Positions 51,194 to 61,529 of a DNA stretch of 64,000 nucleotides are shown here, one piece after another. The notes under the pieces are model-generated. The model saw only the letters and a program-made list of their open reading frames with translations, had not been told where the DNA came from and made no database searches. How positions within the stretch are numbered: the stretch's first letter is position 1; each line of letters begins with the position of its first letter. The stretch spans positions 8,995,256 through 9,059,255 of the forward strand of contig OZ038436.1 of the NCBI GenBank assembly GCA_964036275.1. The letters run 5' to 3'. A program made the position numbers and the translations under genes. The DNA comes from Litoditis marina. Taxonomy: Eukaryota > Nematoda > Chromadorea > Rhabditida > Rhabditidae.

Positions 51194-52899
51194 CTTTCTC
51201 TTCTCTTATATTCTGTTCTGCTTGTGTTGGGTTGATGAACACGTTGTGAAGATACATTTTACTTGGAATTTAAACCATTAAAACATGTCTTTCTTCATAC
51301 TATGCGTTTAGAGCCTAGTTAAAAACTGTATTATAAGTTATAAACTTGATGTTTATAGGCGGCGGCAACAGTGGTTATGGCGGTTACGGTGCGGCCGTCA
51401 ACGCCGAGCCCGCCCCCATCTGCTGCACTTGCAACCAGGGCGCCGCCGGACCTCCCGGACCCGAGGGACCACCCGGAAACCACGGAAAGGACGGAAAGGT
51501 ACGGTTAAACGTCTTGTATTATGACATTTTACATTGTATCCGTTCATTCGAAACGGTGTCAACTTGATGTATTATTTTTACCATGGACAGCACGGAAAAA
51601 TCCGGTCAAACGTCTTTCATACCAATTTTACACGTTTGTTAGAATAACTTCCACTTTTTTGTTCGAAACGGTGTCGTATTGACCTAGCAATACTAATCTC
51701 TAACTCAAACTAAAAATAAGATCTTACTTATTTAACTTTTAACCTCAACAACAGGTATAACATAATTAAAACTCCATATTCTCAATAAATTGCATTCCAG
51801 GACGGAAATGACGGAAAGAACGGTCGCGACGCGGAACTGCTGCCCGCCCCTCCCTCGGAGCCATGCGTAATCTGTCCCCCCGGACCCCCCGGCCCAATGG
51901 GCGCCATGGGACCCAAGGGACCACCCGGCCCCAAGGGAACCCCTGGAGAGCCGCCCAAGGACGGTGTCGCCGGCGAGGACGGTATGGCCGGACAGCCCGG
52001 ACCCGTGGGACGCCCCGGCAGAGACGGAATGAAGGGCGCACCCGGAGCACCCGGAAGACTCATCCCCGTGCCCGGACCTCAGGGACCTCCCGGAAAGAAG
52101 GGAGTCCCCGGCCCCCAGGGACCCAAGGGACAGCCGGGACCCGACGGACAGTCGTACCAGGTTGGTTATCTCGTACAGCTTGATCCTCAGAAACTAATTT
52201 TCGACCAAAACTCTTGTTTCTTAATTTTATAATCAGAATTTGTCGTTGAAATGACAGGAGAATAAGAAGAGAAGAGAATAGTTAGAGAAGAATGATCCAA
52301 ATTTTGTAATTTCAAACACTAGTACCAACTTTGTTGTACATCATTGACTCTTGACATGACAAAATGAACACACTTAATTCATTCATATATTAACCTAATT
52401 GGGTTCTGACCATTACTGTTCTAGGGACCTCCCGGACCTCCCGGAGAGCCCGGAAACTCGGGAACCGAAGGAAGACCCGGTCCCAACGGACCACCCGGAC
52501 CTGCCGGACCCGACGGAGAGAAGGGAGACTGCGGACACTGCCCCGGTAAGTAACAATAATAGTTATAATGATAATAGAAATAACAATAACAATAATAATG
52601 AATATAACAGTAGTACTAGTGATAAAAACACCAATAAGAATGACCGTTTTTATTCCTCACCGCATAGTAACTACTAATAAACTGAGTATGTTAAACATGT
52701 TCAAGTGTTTCACACCCTTTACATAAGCTATCATTCGTTGGCGCCCACGATAGAGTTTGGGAACATAATTGATATTATTTCTTCAGAAAACTGTATGTTA
52801 TTGTTCTAAAACTAGTTTGTTGCTCGAGTTGTAGCTTTTATTAGTTATCTTTCTTTATATTTGTATTTTGCAGCTCCCCGTACTCCTCCCGGCTATTAG
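50079..52899 (+). CDS. Nematode cuticle collagen (six exons, 316 aa)
   Basis: A secreted collagen that would be trimerised, processed and cross-linked into the cuticle. Exons, all GT-AG with matching phases: 50,079-50,252; 50,882-51,011; 51,359-51,498; 51,801-52,160; 52,425-52,545; 52,874-52,899. Residues 18-42 form a hydrophobic signal-anchor within the cuticle-collagen N-terminal domain (CKARSRDMW at 57-65). RQKR at 80-83 fits the subtilisin-type processing site of homology box A. A Gly/Tyr-rich linker and CCTC (123-126) precede a short Gly-X-Y block (129-158). C170 and C173 precede the long Gly-X-Y region (about 176-303), which has interruptions near GEPPKDG and GRLIPVPG. The end is CGHCP then APRTPPGY. 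Length is typical of the family. Introns 1 and 2 start with CT repeats. The tail resembles that of many col genes; I cannot assign an orthologue, and it lacks the ROL-6/SQT-1 type C-terminus. Confidence 0.96.
50265..50390 (+). repeat. CT repeat in collagen intron 1
   Basis: (CT)n with interruptions, starting 13 bases after the splice donor. Confidence 0.95.
51018..51205 (+). repeat. CT repeat in collagen intron 2
   Basis: Polypyrimidine tract with a long uninterrupted (CT)n core, again beginning just after the donor GTACGT. Confidence 0.95.
52701..52727 (+). promoter_or_regulatory. TTTCAC/TATAAG-like module O inside collagen intron 5
   Basis: TCAAGTGTTTCACACCCTT then TACATAAG, spaced as in M and N. 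It lies in the last intron of the collagen gene, on the same strand. Nematode 21U-RNA loci do occur in introns (established), so a nested small-RNA gene is possible. Confidence 0.38.
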
Positions 52900-52969
52900 A
52901 AGCATCTGGTCGTCAACGACACGCCCCACTGAGGGTGAACTCATCTTGCAATCGAAAAAATGTATCAAT

Positions 52970-52975
52970 AATAAA
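52970..52975 (+). terminator. Poly(A) signal of the collagen gene
   Basis: AATAAA 71 bases after the stop codon. Confidence 0.8.
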
Positions 52976-53803
52976 CATTCTGCTCAAGATTCCTTGTTTT
53001 TCATGACAACATGACTCAAATCAACCCACACATTAACTTATTCATAAAGTGTCATGTTTTTAAAATCGTTTCGCGCCTCATATAACACGCGATTCTCTAT
53101 TGAAAACTGGTTTTCAAGAGTATTTGCATGGTACAAAAACAGCCTGAGACTATTTAATTGGAATGAATGTTCAAGTGGTGGGTTTTGTAAGAAAATACGT
53201 GGTCAGAACAAAAGAATCCGGAAAAGCAGGTTTTCTTAGTAAGTTTTCGAGGTTCCCGGACACGCGAAATCGATTTAGGTCGATACGCAGTTTTCCCCGG
53301 ATTTGAACAACAGAACGGGTGGATTCCATGCAAAAAGGCAGATAAAAACTGTGGCCGAAAACTTTTATTTTCAGGAACCACATTCTTTTGTCGAAAAGTG
53401 AGACAAAGATTGCGGGTGATTAGATGTATAGAGGCAGGTTATACTGTTAGTCAATTGCACAGTCACGTGAAATATGGTGAACTGTTTAACACAGCAGAAC
53501 TCAGAAACGTGCAATCACAGCGGGTTAATTATACGTAAGTATCTAAGTTACTTCTAGATAGGCGTGTGACGTCTAGTGATTTGTTAATTATTAAAGTGCT
53601 CTAAGGTGACTTGTATGTTTTACGTGCTAGATATCACGAGTAGTGTTGTCGATTGGTGGTGTTCTTTCTTGTTGTTCTATACTTTATATTATCTGAATCT
53701 AAATAGTTGAAGATACGCAATTAACGAAAAACTTACTTCACAAGTTCCAATATACAGAAAACACAAAAAAAGACCAGAACCCCAGTTTCAAACTACGAAC
53801 ACT
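52976..53803. other. Intergenic space between convergent genes
   Basis: Holds copy 2 of the ~70-bp dispersed repeat (53,440-53,513, matching 47,038-47,107). No gene recognised. Confidence 0.5.
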
Positions 53804-53809
53804 TTTATT
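53804..53809 (-). terminator. Poly(A) signal of the phosphatase gene
   Basis: AATAAA on the minus strand, 14 bases past the TGA stop. Confidence 0.8.
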
Positions 53810-53822
53810 TCATTCGAATGTT

Positions 53823-56800
53823 TCAATCGCAGCCGGTGGCCTGTTTGTACTCCTCGCACCATGTCTGGTATTTCTCCTTGTAACCTCCCGCCAGACAGTT
53901 TGAGAAACGAGTCTGGTACTTCTCTAGAAAATAGGCAAGAAGAACACGGTGCAAGTAGATGTACTGCTGAAAGGAAGAGTAAAGTGAAAAGATGGTTAAA
54001 TACCACATTATTATTTTGTATTGTATTGTATTGTACAATTGTATCAGATTTTGAATGTAGGTTCACCCCAACAATCACAAAACAAATCGATGTACTACTG
54101 GAAAAAAGGAAAAAATGACAATACGAACTAAAAATGACAATACGAAAGAGAACATGAAAAAATATAGCTGAACAAGACCGTAACCAACTTGGAATTCAAG
54201 AAAAATGCTATAGTAATTCACATTCAACCTTGCAACGTTCATAAATATCAGTTTCCTATGAAAAATGAGAAGAAAGTGAGATTGGCGACTACTTATATTC
54301 GGCGGCCGAAACATTCAGTCGCGTTCATTTTACAATGCCAATGTGGTTCTTTCTGACTAAGTTTTCGAATGTGCAAAGTTGAAATTTAATCGATCATGTT
54401 ACGTTTAATTGAGAGCTCCAATACTGCGCGGTTGTTTTGAACATAGAATCAATGTTACTCAATACTTATGTATCGAAATAAAACGTACGAATTCATTCTG
54501 GATAGAGAATGGTCGTTGAGAACGGAGCTCCTTCAACAGTTCGTCAGTATTCATACATTCGTGCTGAAATTAAAAATCAATCAATATACATTTCAGAGTG
54601 TAACTCAAAAGTGTTACATCAGTTTTGTGATTTAGCGTGAAACATGTTACATGTACTATTAAAAGTTACATAATGTCCATTTCACACTTGTATTACCATA
54701 GAGTAGGATGTTTCAGACGCAGACGGTATTCTACTCAGTACAAGCGCGATTGAATGTTGCATGACTCTTGTTTAAACGGAAAATTTGCCTCACAACGTTT
54801 CTCCAGTGAAAGTTTCACCTTAAAAACAAAGTTGTTATGTTTCGAGTTTTTGAAGAAGGGGACATATTAGGAATTTCAAAAACATAATACATTTTGCCAT
54901 TTTTCAATTTTTTCAGCATTCAGCATCTGATATAGTTCGTTTCACCCATCGATAGCAGCCAGGTACAGTACATTTAAGTGGGCGGAGTCAATTGTGTTGG
55001 AAAGTTTCCAACAGCGATCAGCCTAATCAAAATTGTGCACCAGCTGGGAATGGAACTCAGCTGGGACAGGTGGCGCGGCGCCCACAAGCAGCCGGCCATC
55101 TGAACATGATGGCCGAAAATAAAAACAGTGATATCCAACCATCTTTTCTGGCCGTTTTTTAAACCTAGTTTTATCGCACAAAAAGTTGATTTAATTACTC
55201 CCCGATTATGCGGTAACCTTTTGTATACAAAATATGTGCAAAAAACTCAAAATAACCACTTTTTGGATTTTTATTTGTAATGAAAAGACTGGCAAGCTGC
55301 CAGATCAGTCGCCTGCAATGTAGGGTGCGCTCGGCCAGCATGGCTGACTGCTATCGATGGTTGAAACGAACTATAACCGTGGGTTTGTCAACTGATGGGT
55401 TCATTTTACATATTTGATAACTATACCAACATCAACTATTATTAAAGAAGGACGATTATGTGGTCCCATTGCAACGCTTCAGTCCTTTGAACTGCAATAC
55501 GTTTTCCAATTGCAGTTTAAAGGACCGTTGACACAAGATTGGTCCACATAATCGTCCTACTTTAACTACATTGTTTTTATATTATTGTTTTGTATCATTA
55601 TCATTAATAGAGTTAATGACAAGTTATTTCTAAAAACTGACCCCGTTCTGCATTTTCTCCTGTACATAGGCGATGGCCACGATAGTGCCTGTCCGTCCGA
55701 TGCCCGCCGAACAATGGACCAGAATTGGTTTGGACGAACCGCGAACCGCCGAGAGAAGCGCCTAGAAAAGAGGGTATTGGAGAGGTGGTTGGACACAATC
55801 TGTAGTTTGAACTCTTTGAAATGTGTAGGTATCAAAATACAAATAGAGAACACTGGAGACTGATTTCACTGAAATCTGGACGTTCGTGGAACATAATAAT
55901 ACGTCGAGTGAAGCACCTAGAATACGAAAAAGTACACAAAACAGAACAAAATTGTTACTGCTACTGAGCAAAGCGAAAAAGTGTCGAGAATATTGCTTGT
56001 GAAAGCGTATCAGACTGCATTGGTGAGTTTTGAGTGAGAAATGTTTGAGTTTTCTAACGAAAAAGTTGTGGTATGTTCATGCTAGTCAGTCGAAAAATGT
56101 CGACAAACTGTAACACCACTCGTGCGTCTCATGAGAACTATATAACCAACCGTGGCGGTGAGTTTCGTGGGAGGAACCCCTCTATCCGGCCAGTTTTGCC
56201 ATTGGTAATGGTTGAGGGTGGTCGATTTGGTCTTCCCCTCCTCTTTCCATTCCAATTTCAGTTTACACACCCGAATTGTGGGATCTTCGGCCGAAAGTTC
56301 GCGCGTCTGTACAGAACATGGATATTGATTGGGTTTGTCTTTGAAACATGAATATTGATTAGTTTACTCCGGCTCACAGTTTTTTCTCGAACAGAAAAAG
56401 AGGGCCAGTTTTACGAATTTCGGAAATGGCCAGGTCTTCTATCACATGAATGATTCACAACTATTACCTTTCCTGGACTTTGTTCGGTTGACAATTTCTA
56501 CCCTAAAATTTTGTTCATTTTTTTCATTCATCAAAGTCTTGGAATTAGGTGTGACAGAAGTGCCAACAACGCAACCTCCTTATTCGTCATTCTATTATAG
56601 TATAACCCCCCCCCACTTCCTTATTCTCGATTGTATGATAGCATAACCCCCCACCACCTCTTTATTCGTGATTGTTTGATAGTATAACCCCCCACCTCCT
56701 TATTCGTGACCGTAATAGCCCCATCTGCCTCCTCTCCAAATGTCATTGTTTCGTCCTTTTCATACGGCCAATACTGCATGCACTTCGCTTTTCCCTGAAA

Positions 56801-59800
56801 AGTGACATAGTGTGTAAAGTTCCAAGAAAAACGAATAGAACAGTTCCAATAAGTGTACATCATAACGTGACATCAAACACAGAGAGTACATAAACATATG
56901 GGTTGCAGATCTGTTTACACAAACGAAATTTGATCATAAGATTAAACTGCAATTACAATGAGATATTTCGCTAAAAGATACCCCTGTAGGTTTTTCATTG
57001 AAAACCAAGACATTGGAAATGTGAACATTTGATGAAAATTCAAATTAATATGTTTGCATTGAGTTCTAGTGATGAGTTACACAATGGCTACGCAATATTA
57101 AGTCGAAAAACAAAAACGGAACAAAGTTTGATCCAAGTTCGTAATCTAGATTGAAGTTCCTGCTGTGTGTGGTGGATATAACTATTATCATGATTGTTAA
57201 TCTAATAAAATGCTTGAATAAAAATCAGCTAACTTGCGCCTTACTGACAATACTTAACCTTGTAATAAATTTGGCCTTTTTTGAATAGGCTGATTGTTTC
57301 ATATGGTACTTATATAGTTTTGAAATATTTGAAAACAATCGACAGAAAGCTGCTACATAGATAACAAGTTCAATAACAAGCTGACACATGCATCAGTGTT
57401 GCACAGCAATTCATTAAATACTTAACACCAATTGCAAAAATAGGTTGTGCAATTCTTTTTCGCACAACCCCACTTTAAATATCATTTCTTCTAATTGTTA
57501 AAGCATAACATGTAACTTGCAGCTCTAATTCATATTTGTGGCCCAAAATACGTTTCCTGCCTGTTAATTAATTATCAGTTCATTATAAAAACTTGTTTGC
57601 ACTCAACCCCACCTATTTCCACGCTGTGAAATGCAACTTTGCAAATTTAAATAACTTTTGGAGCTCAAAATACTTTTCACTTTGTTAAACGAGCTCAATG
57701 TTTCATGCGGTTCGTAAATTGCAACAAATATTAACAACAATTGGTAGACAACAATGACAAACTCACACATTCGACAGTGTTGCACAGCATCAAAGTACAT
57801 TCGACCCCTTCTTGAACTATCATCGCCCAAAACGCGTGTTGAGTATTTTCCAGGGGACCCTGAAAATATTGTTTGAAAGATAATTAGGTAGTTGAAAATA
57901 TTCAGATAGTTTTGCTTGAAATTAGTGAGTTGTGTTAAAGAAGACAGAAAACCAACCACTAATCTCAGTAAACTGATGTATCCTACTTTTAACTATACGC
58001 GTTGCGTGTTTCTAGCAGTTGGCATGTGAATGTTACGTTAAGTGACCTATGCTATATACACGTTAACTCTGTGGTTTGGTACTAGAATAGTGAAAGGAAG
58101 TTGTTCTCGAAGTAGGACGATTATATGGGCCAATCCCGATGCATCGTTCCTTTAAACTGCAATTGAAACATGTATTGCAGTTGAAAGGACCGGAGCGTTT
58201 AGAGTAGTCAACCTTATCACCCTTCTTCAAATCTCATTTTCTTGACAACTGATTTTACAAATTTTCAAATGGGAGTGTTTAGTTTTGACGTACCTGAGCA
58301 CAGCTAAAACGATGTATCACACTCAGATTCTAAAAACATGAGCTCGTACCACAGATAACCTTGTGTAAAGCGAATGATTGATGATTCGGACACAGCGCAA
58401 GTCATATTACAGTAACCCATCAGCATTTATATGACGTCAGACTATGTACCTGAGCACAGATAAACCGATGGTCGGCATTGGGTGTGGCCACGTAGTTTGC
58501 GTGGATGTAATCGGGCAGTCCCGGCCACTTCAGAATCACGCGACGTTGATCTTGGCACGGTACATCCAGGTATCTGAAGTATTCAAATGAGGGGGGGGGG
58601 GCTTAACTAAAAAAATTAGGAACCTAAATCGTCAAAATTATAAGGCTAAACTACTAAACATCCACGTATCTGAATAATTTTGATCAAGGGAGGGGGTTCT
58701 GGAGAACAAAGCGTCCAGGTATCTGAAGGAATGAAATTAAGGAGAGGGGGGGGGGGTAACTACAAGACAGTTGTTTCATAACCTATATTGTACTAAAACG
58801 GAGTCTAAACTACAAAACATTCAATGAATTTGTAGGACTGTAATTGGAGGGAGGGGGTCAAACTAAATCTTCAAGGTATCTGAAGGAATCAAATTAGGGG
58901 GGGGGGGGGATAAACTTCAGAACATTGAAGAAACTGAACGGTTGAAATTATAGAGGGCTGAACTACAAAACATACAGGTAACTCGATGAGTGAAAGTAGG
59001 TTGGAGGCTAAACTACAAAACAGTGTTTTAGTTTCATTGAAATTAGTGTTAAACTATTCAAAGTACCCAGTGGAAGTCAGTAACTTAAAATATAGCAAAT
59101 CAACCAACTGAACACTCAACAGTTCGTTCTGAAGCTGGAAAAGGATGTTGAAGCTCAAAAATATGGTTGAGAAAGAGAGGGAGGGGGCTATACTACATCG
59201 GAGCAAACCATTTGAAAGCGATTAGACTGAACACCACCAATGAATGGTTTGATGAGTTTACTCGAAAATCGTACTGACTTGCGTTAGGCGCACTAAGGTT
59301 GAGAAAATAGGGTACGTTTCACAAGTTTGAATTGAACGAAGAGTACACACCTCTTTCTCAATTCCTTCATACGAAGTTCAAGAAGAGTTCAAAGTACAAA
59401 GTACAGAGTCCAACCTGTTCTTGTCCTTGTTTTCCGCGAAAGCATTGGTGGTCATTGTTTCCGGTTTCCATTTGGAAAGAGCGCGGAATTCCTGCATCAA
59501 ATTCGGGACCCCCATGTCGAGGGCGCGACGGACCCAGCCCTCCACCTAAACAGGAGGATATAGTCATTTCCATTCTTATGTGTACTTCTACAGTTAGTTT
59601 CTCCACATCCCATCTACACTAATCTTACGAAACTTGTAGGTTTTCGCATTAGAATCCGAGTAACTATCGCAAAAAGTTTAAGAAAAATGTTTTGTATCAA
59701 GTTCAAATTTTCACAAGAGAACACTTACAGAGAGATTCAAAAGTATACTGTACTAGTCTTAGTATAAACATGAAAGTCGTATGGTTCTTTCCATTTTAAG

Positions 59801-61529
59801 GTGGACTCCTAAAGTGTGGATTCAGGATGTTTATGCAGTTTTCCAACATGTTCAACAATTCTATTGTGCGTATCTGAATTCTCATAACGAGAAAGAAGAA
59901 AGTTATTTTAACTTTTAGTAGTTTTCAGTTTGCTTATATTCATTTATATAAGTTAAGATAGCTGCAACGGTAAAAGAACAGCATTTAATTACAAAAACTT
60001 TTTAACAGTTTATATTGTTCTACCTACCTTATTCCTGGCTCCCTTTGACGATTTCGCAATTTTGAAAGATTCGTCCTGAAAATATTTGGTTAGAAGGAAA
60101 GTGAAGTTGTCATCATTGATTTGGGTCAACACTAACAAGAAATCTGAAATCTATAAAACGCTTTTGACATCACGTTCAACACGGTTTCATGCTAACAGAG
60201 GGAGGCATATTTTTTTGATTTTTATCTGCCCTGCTAAATTTGCTAAAAGTTTGACTACATTTAAGTGAAAGAGATAAAGTTTGAAAAGGTGAAAAAATAT
60301 GATGAGAAACTAATAAAACGAACCGTGGATTTGGGAGTCTGCTGTTTCTTCGAAGAATCATCGACAATTTTCTCTTTCGATTTCTCTTTCTTCTCCTCTT
60401 TCTTTTCTTCTTTTTCCACTTTTTTGTTCTCAGTTGGAGTGAGGTCTTTTACATCAGATTCATCTGAAATGGAGAACTTAAGGAGAAATGCAATGAGAGA
60501 TGAAGAGACTTATGAAGTTTTACATTATACTTCGAGCGCGTAAAAGAGTAAACTATAATCTACATCTTCATTTTTCTTCTATATCTCCATTTTATCGAAA
60601 TTGGAGGGCCACATTTACAAATGTGGAAAGATACGTATTCAATCGCGAGTAAACATTCTATTCTATTCTATTTTATTCCAGTAGTTAGTTCAAAGAAAAA
60701 AACCTTTTTCAATGTAATGCGATGGTTGAATGCAATTTTATCTAATTTAGGCGATAACAGTTGAAAACCTAGAGAATGTACACTACCAAAACGCCAAAAA
60801 AGGGAACCTCGACCCAATACAGGCTTTTAGTGAGTGAGAACTTATCAGTTGAAGAAAAAAGACTATAAAGAGAAGTTAAGTAAAGAAATATATATTGTAA
60901 AAAGTTCAGAGAGAACGTTTTTGGAGAACGTTTAGGGTATTGCGATGGTTGACTGGAAAAAAAAAACTATATTCAGACGAGAATTGTTAAAAAACGACTA
61001 ACTTACCTTTTTCTGCACTATTCGCTTTTCCCTTGTCACTCTTTTCTCTGAAAAAAAATTCAGTCTTTTCTTTGACTGTTCTTTCTAGAACTGAACTTAG
61101 TTATCTTTATTATACAACTAGAGGCTAAACTTTTCGTTCAACTTCACACAACAGATAAAATTGTATTTTCAATTTCCGCTGTGTGCTATTCACTAGTAGG
61201 GTTCTACTTTACATTGAACTAGAGCATTCGCACATAGAAAAGTGATCTCTGAAAATCTCTTCTCTTGACGTTATAAAGAGGGTTTTACAATATATTACTT
61301 TACACACTAAACTTATATTTAAACACCTTTTATACCTATAATGTAGAAATAATAGAACTTACTTTCTAGGTATACACATGATTGTAGTGAATAAAGGAAC
61401 CAAACCGTTCCCCAAGACGAAGTTAAATAAAAATGAGACGAAAATCGGCGAAAATCCACGATTTCTCGAAAACAACGCCGTCTTTTTTGACGGTTGAACG
61501 CGTTTTCTCGTTAACGGAGCTGGTTTCAT
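53823..61529 (-). CDS. Protein tyrosine phosphatase (12 exons, 445 aa)
   Basis: A classical PTP that would hydrolyse phosphotyrosine. Exons in coding order: 61,529-61,363; 61,047-61,007; 60,463-60,324; 60,075-60,028; 59,545-59,415; 58,573-58,450; 57,859-57,767; 56,794-56,696; 56,306-56,151; 55,761-55,642; 54,563-54,489; 53,966-53,823. All are GT-AG and every phase agrees. Residues about 27-51 (exon 1) are hydrophobic, a possible membrane segment. Residues 57-132 are Lys/Glu-rich. The catalytic domain spans about 133-445: KNRY (Y177), [24 protein letters not shown] loop NWPDRGVP (D322), P-loop [10 protein letters not shown] (C350, R356), then SIQNEFQYIYLH (Q395, Q399). All key residues are present, so activity is likely. 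Lysine-rich N-termini on a lone PTP domain are common in the expanded nematode PTP families. Exon 1 is the weakest: translation could start at the later ATG of MCIPRK (395 aa). The exon 8 donor (GTGGGG) is also uncertain. Confidence 0.93.
54933..55373. mobile_element. 441-bp MITE with TA target duplication (intron of the PTP gene)
   Basis: Inverted termini of about 30 bp, starting TAGTTCGTTTCA and continuing with ACCATCGATAGCAG, about two mismatches. TA flanks both ends (54,931-54,932 and 55,374-55,375). TA duplications point to the Tc1/mariner superfamily (established). There is no ORF inside, so it is non-autonomous. Single terminus-like matches occur at about 46,383 and 38,128. Confidence 0.82.
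55442..55565. mobile_element. Short hairpin MITE, copy 3 (best preserved)
   Basis: Arms TTAAAGAAGGACGATTATG and CATAATCGTCCTACTTTAA, with the inner palindrome CTGCAATAC/CAATTGCAG. About 124 bp in the same PTP intron as the 441-bp MITE. Confidence 0.85.
56574..56718 (-). repeat. ~40-bp tandem repeat spanning the exon 8 splice donor
   Basis: Three to four units on the minus strand, each with a version of ACGAATAAGGAG followed by GT, a G run and TTATACTAT. The first unit is the actual end of PTP exon 8 (56,696). Later units lie in the intron and carry decoy donors. Using the next one would extend the exon by 38 bases and shift the frame. Confidence 0.85.
57290..57410 (-). repeat. Degenerate intronic duplicate of the PTP exon 7 end
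   Basis: 57,290-57,410 matches 57,690-57,790 (offset about 381 bp). The core GTGTTGCACAGCA encodes LCNT in exon 7 on the minus strand. In the duplicate, the donor GTGAGT has become GTCAGC and the reading frame is not maintained upstream. Confidence 0.65.
58110..58228. mobile_element. Short hairpin MITE, copy 4
   Basis: AAGTAGGACGATTATATGG on the left, the inner palindrome AAACTGCAAT ... ATTGCAGTTG, and a decayed right arm ending ACCCTTCTTC. Lies in the PTP intron between exons 6 and 7. Confidence 0.7.
58574..59200 (-). repeat. G-run repeats carrying copies of the exon 6 acceptor
   Basis: The plus-strand phrase CCAGGTATCTGAAG, whose minus strand is the CTTCAG acceptor plus the first exon 6 bases, recurs at about 58,661, 58,711, 58,869 and, decayed, 58,971. 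Each is followed by a G run and a phrase like TAAACTACAAAACA. Units are of irregular length (about 50-160 bp). Confidence 0.8.

Noticed and set aside
51766..52183. Long frames antisense to, or out of frame with, collagen exon 4
   Set aside because: Shadows of GC-rich Gly-X-Y codons; the in-frame collagen reading explains the sequence.
53861..54118. Plus-strand frame of 85 codons
   Set aside because: It overlaps, antisense, the well-supported last exon of the phosphatase.
54744..54776. GCGCGATTGAATGTTGCATG as a PSE-like module
   Set aside because: The core is imperfect and there is no TATA-like sequence at the right distance; too weak to list.
57773..57792. CAGTGTTGCACAGCA as a further PSE-like module
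   Set aside because: It is coding sequence of PTP exon 7 (LCNTVEC on the minus strand). The copy at 57,391 is its intronic duplicate.
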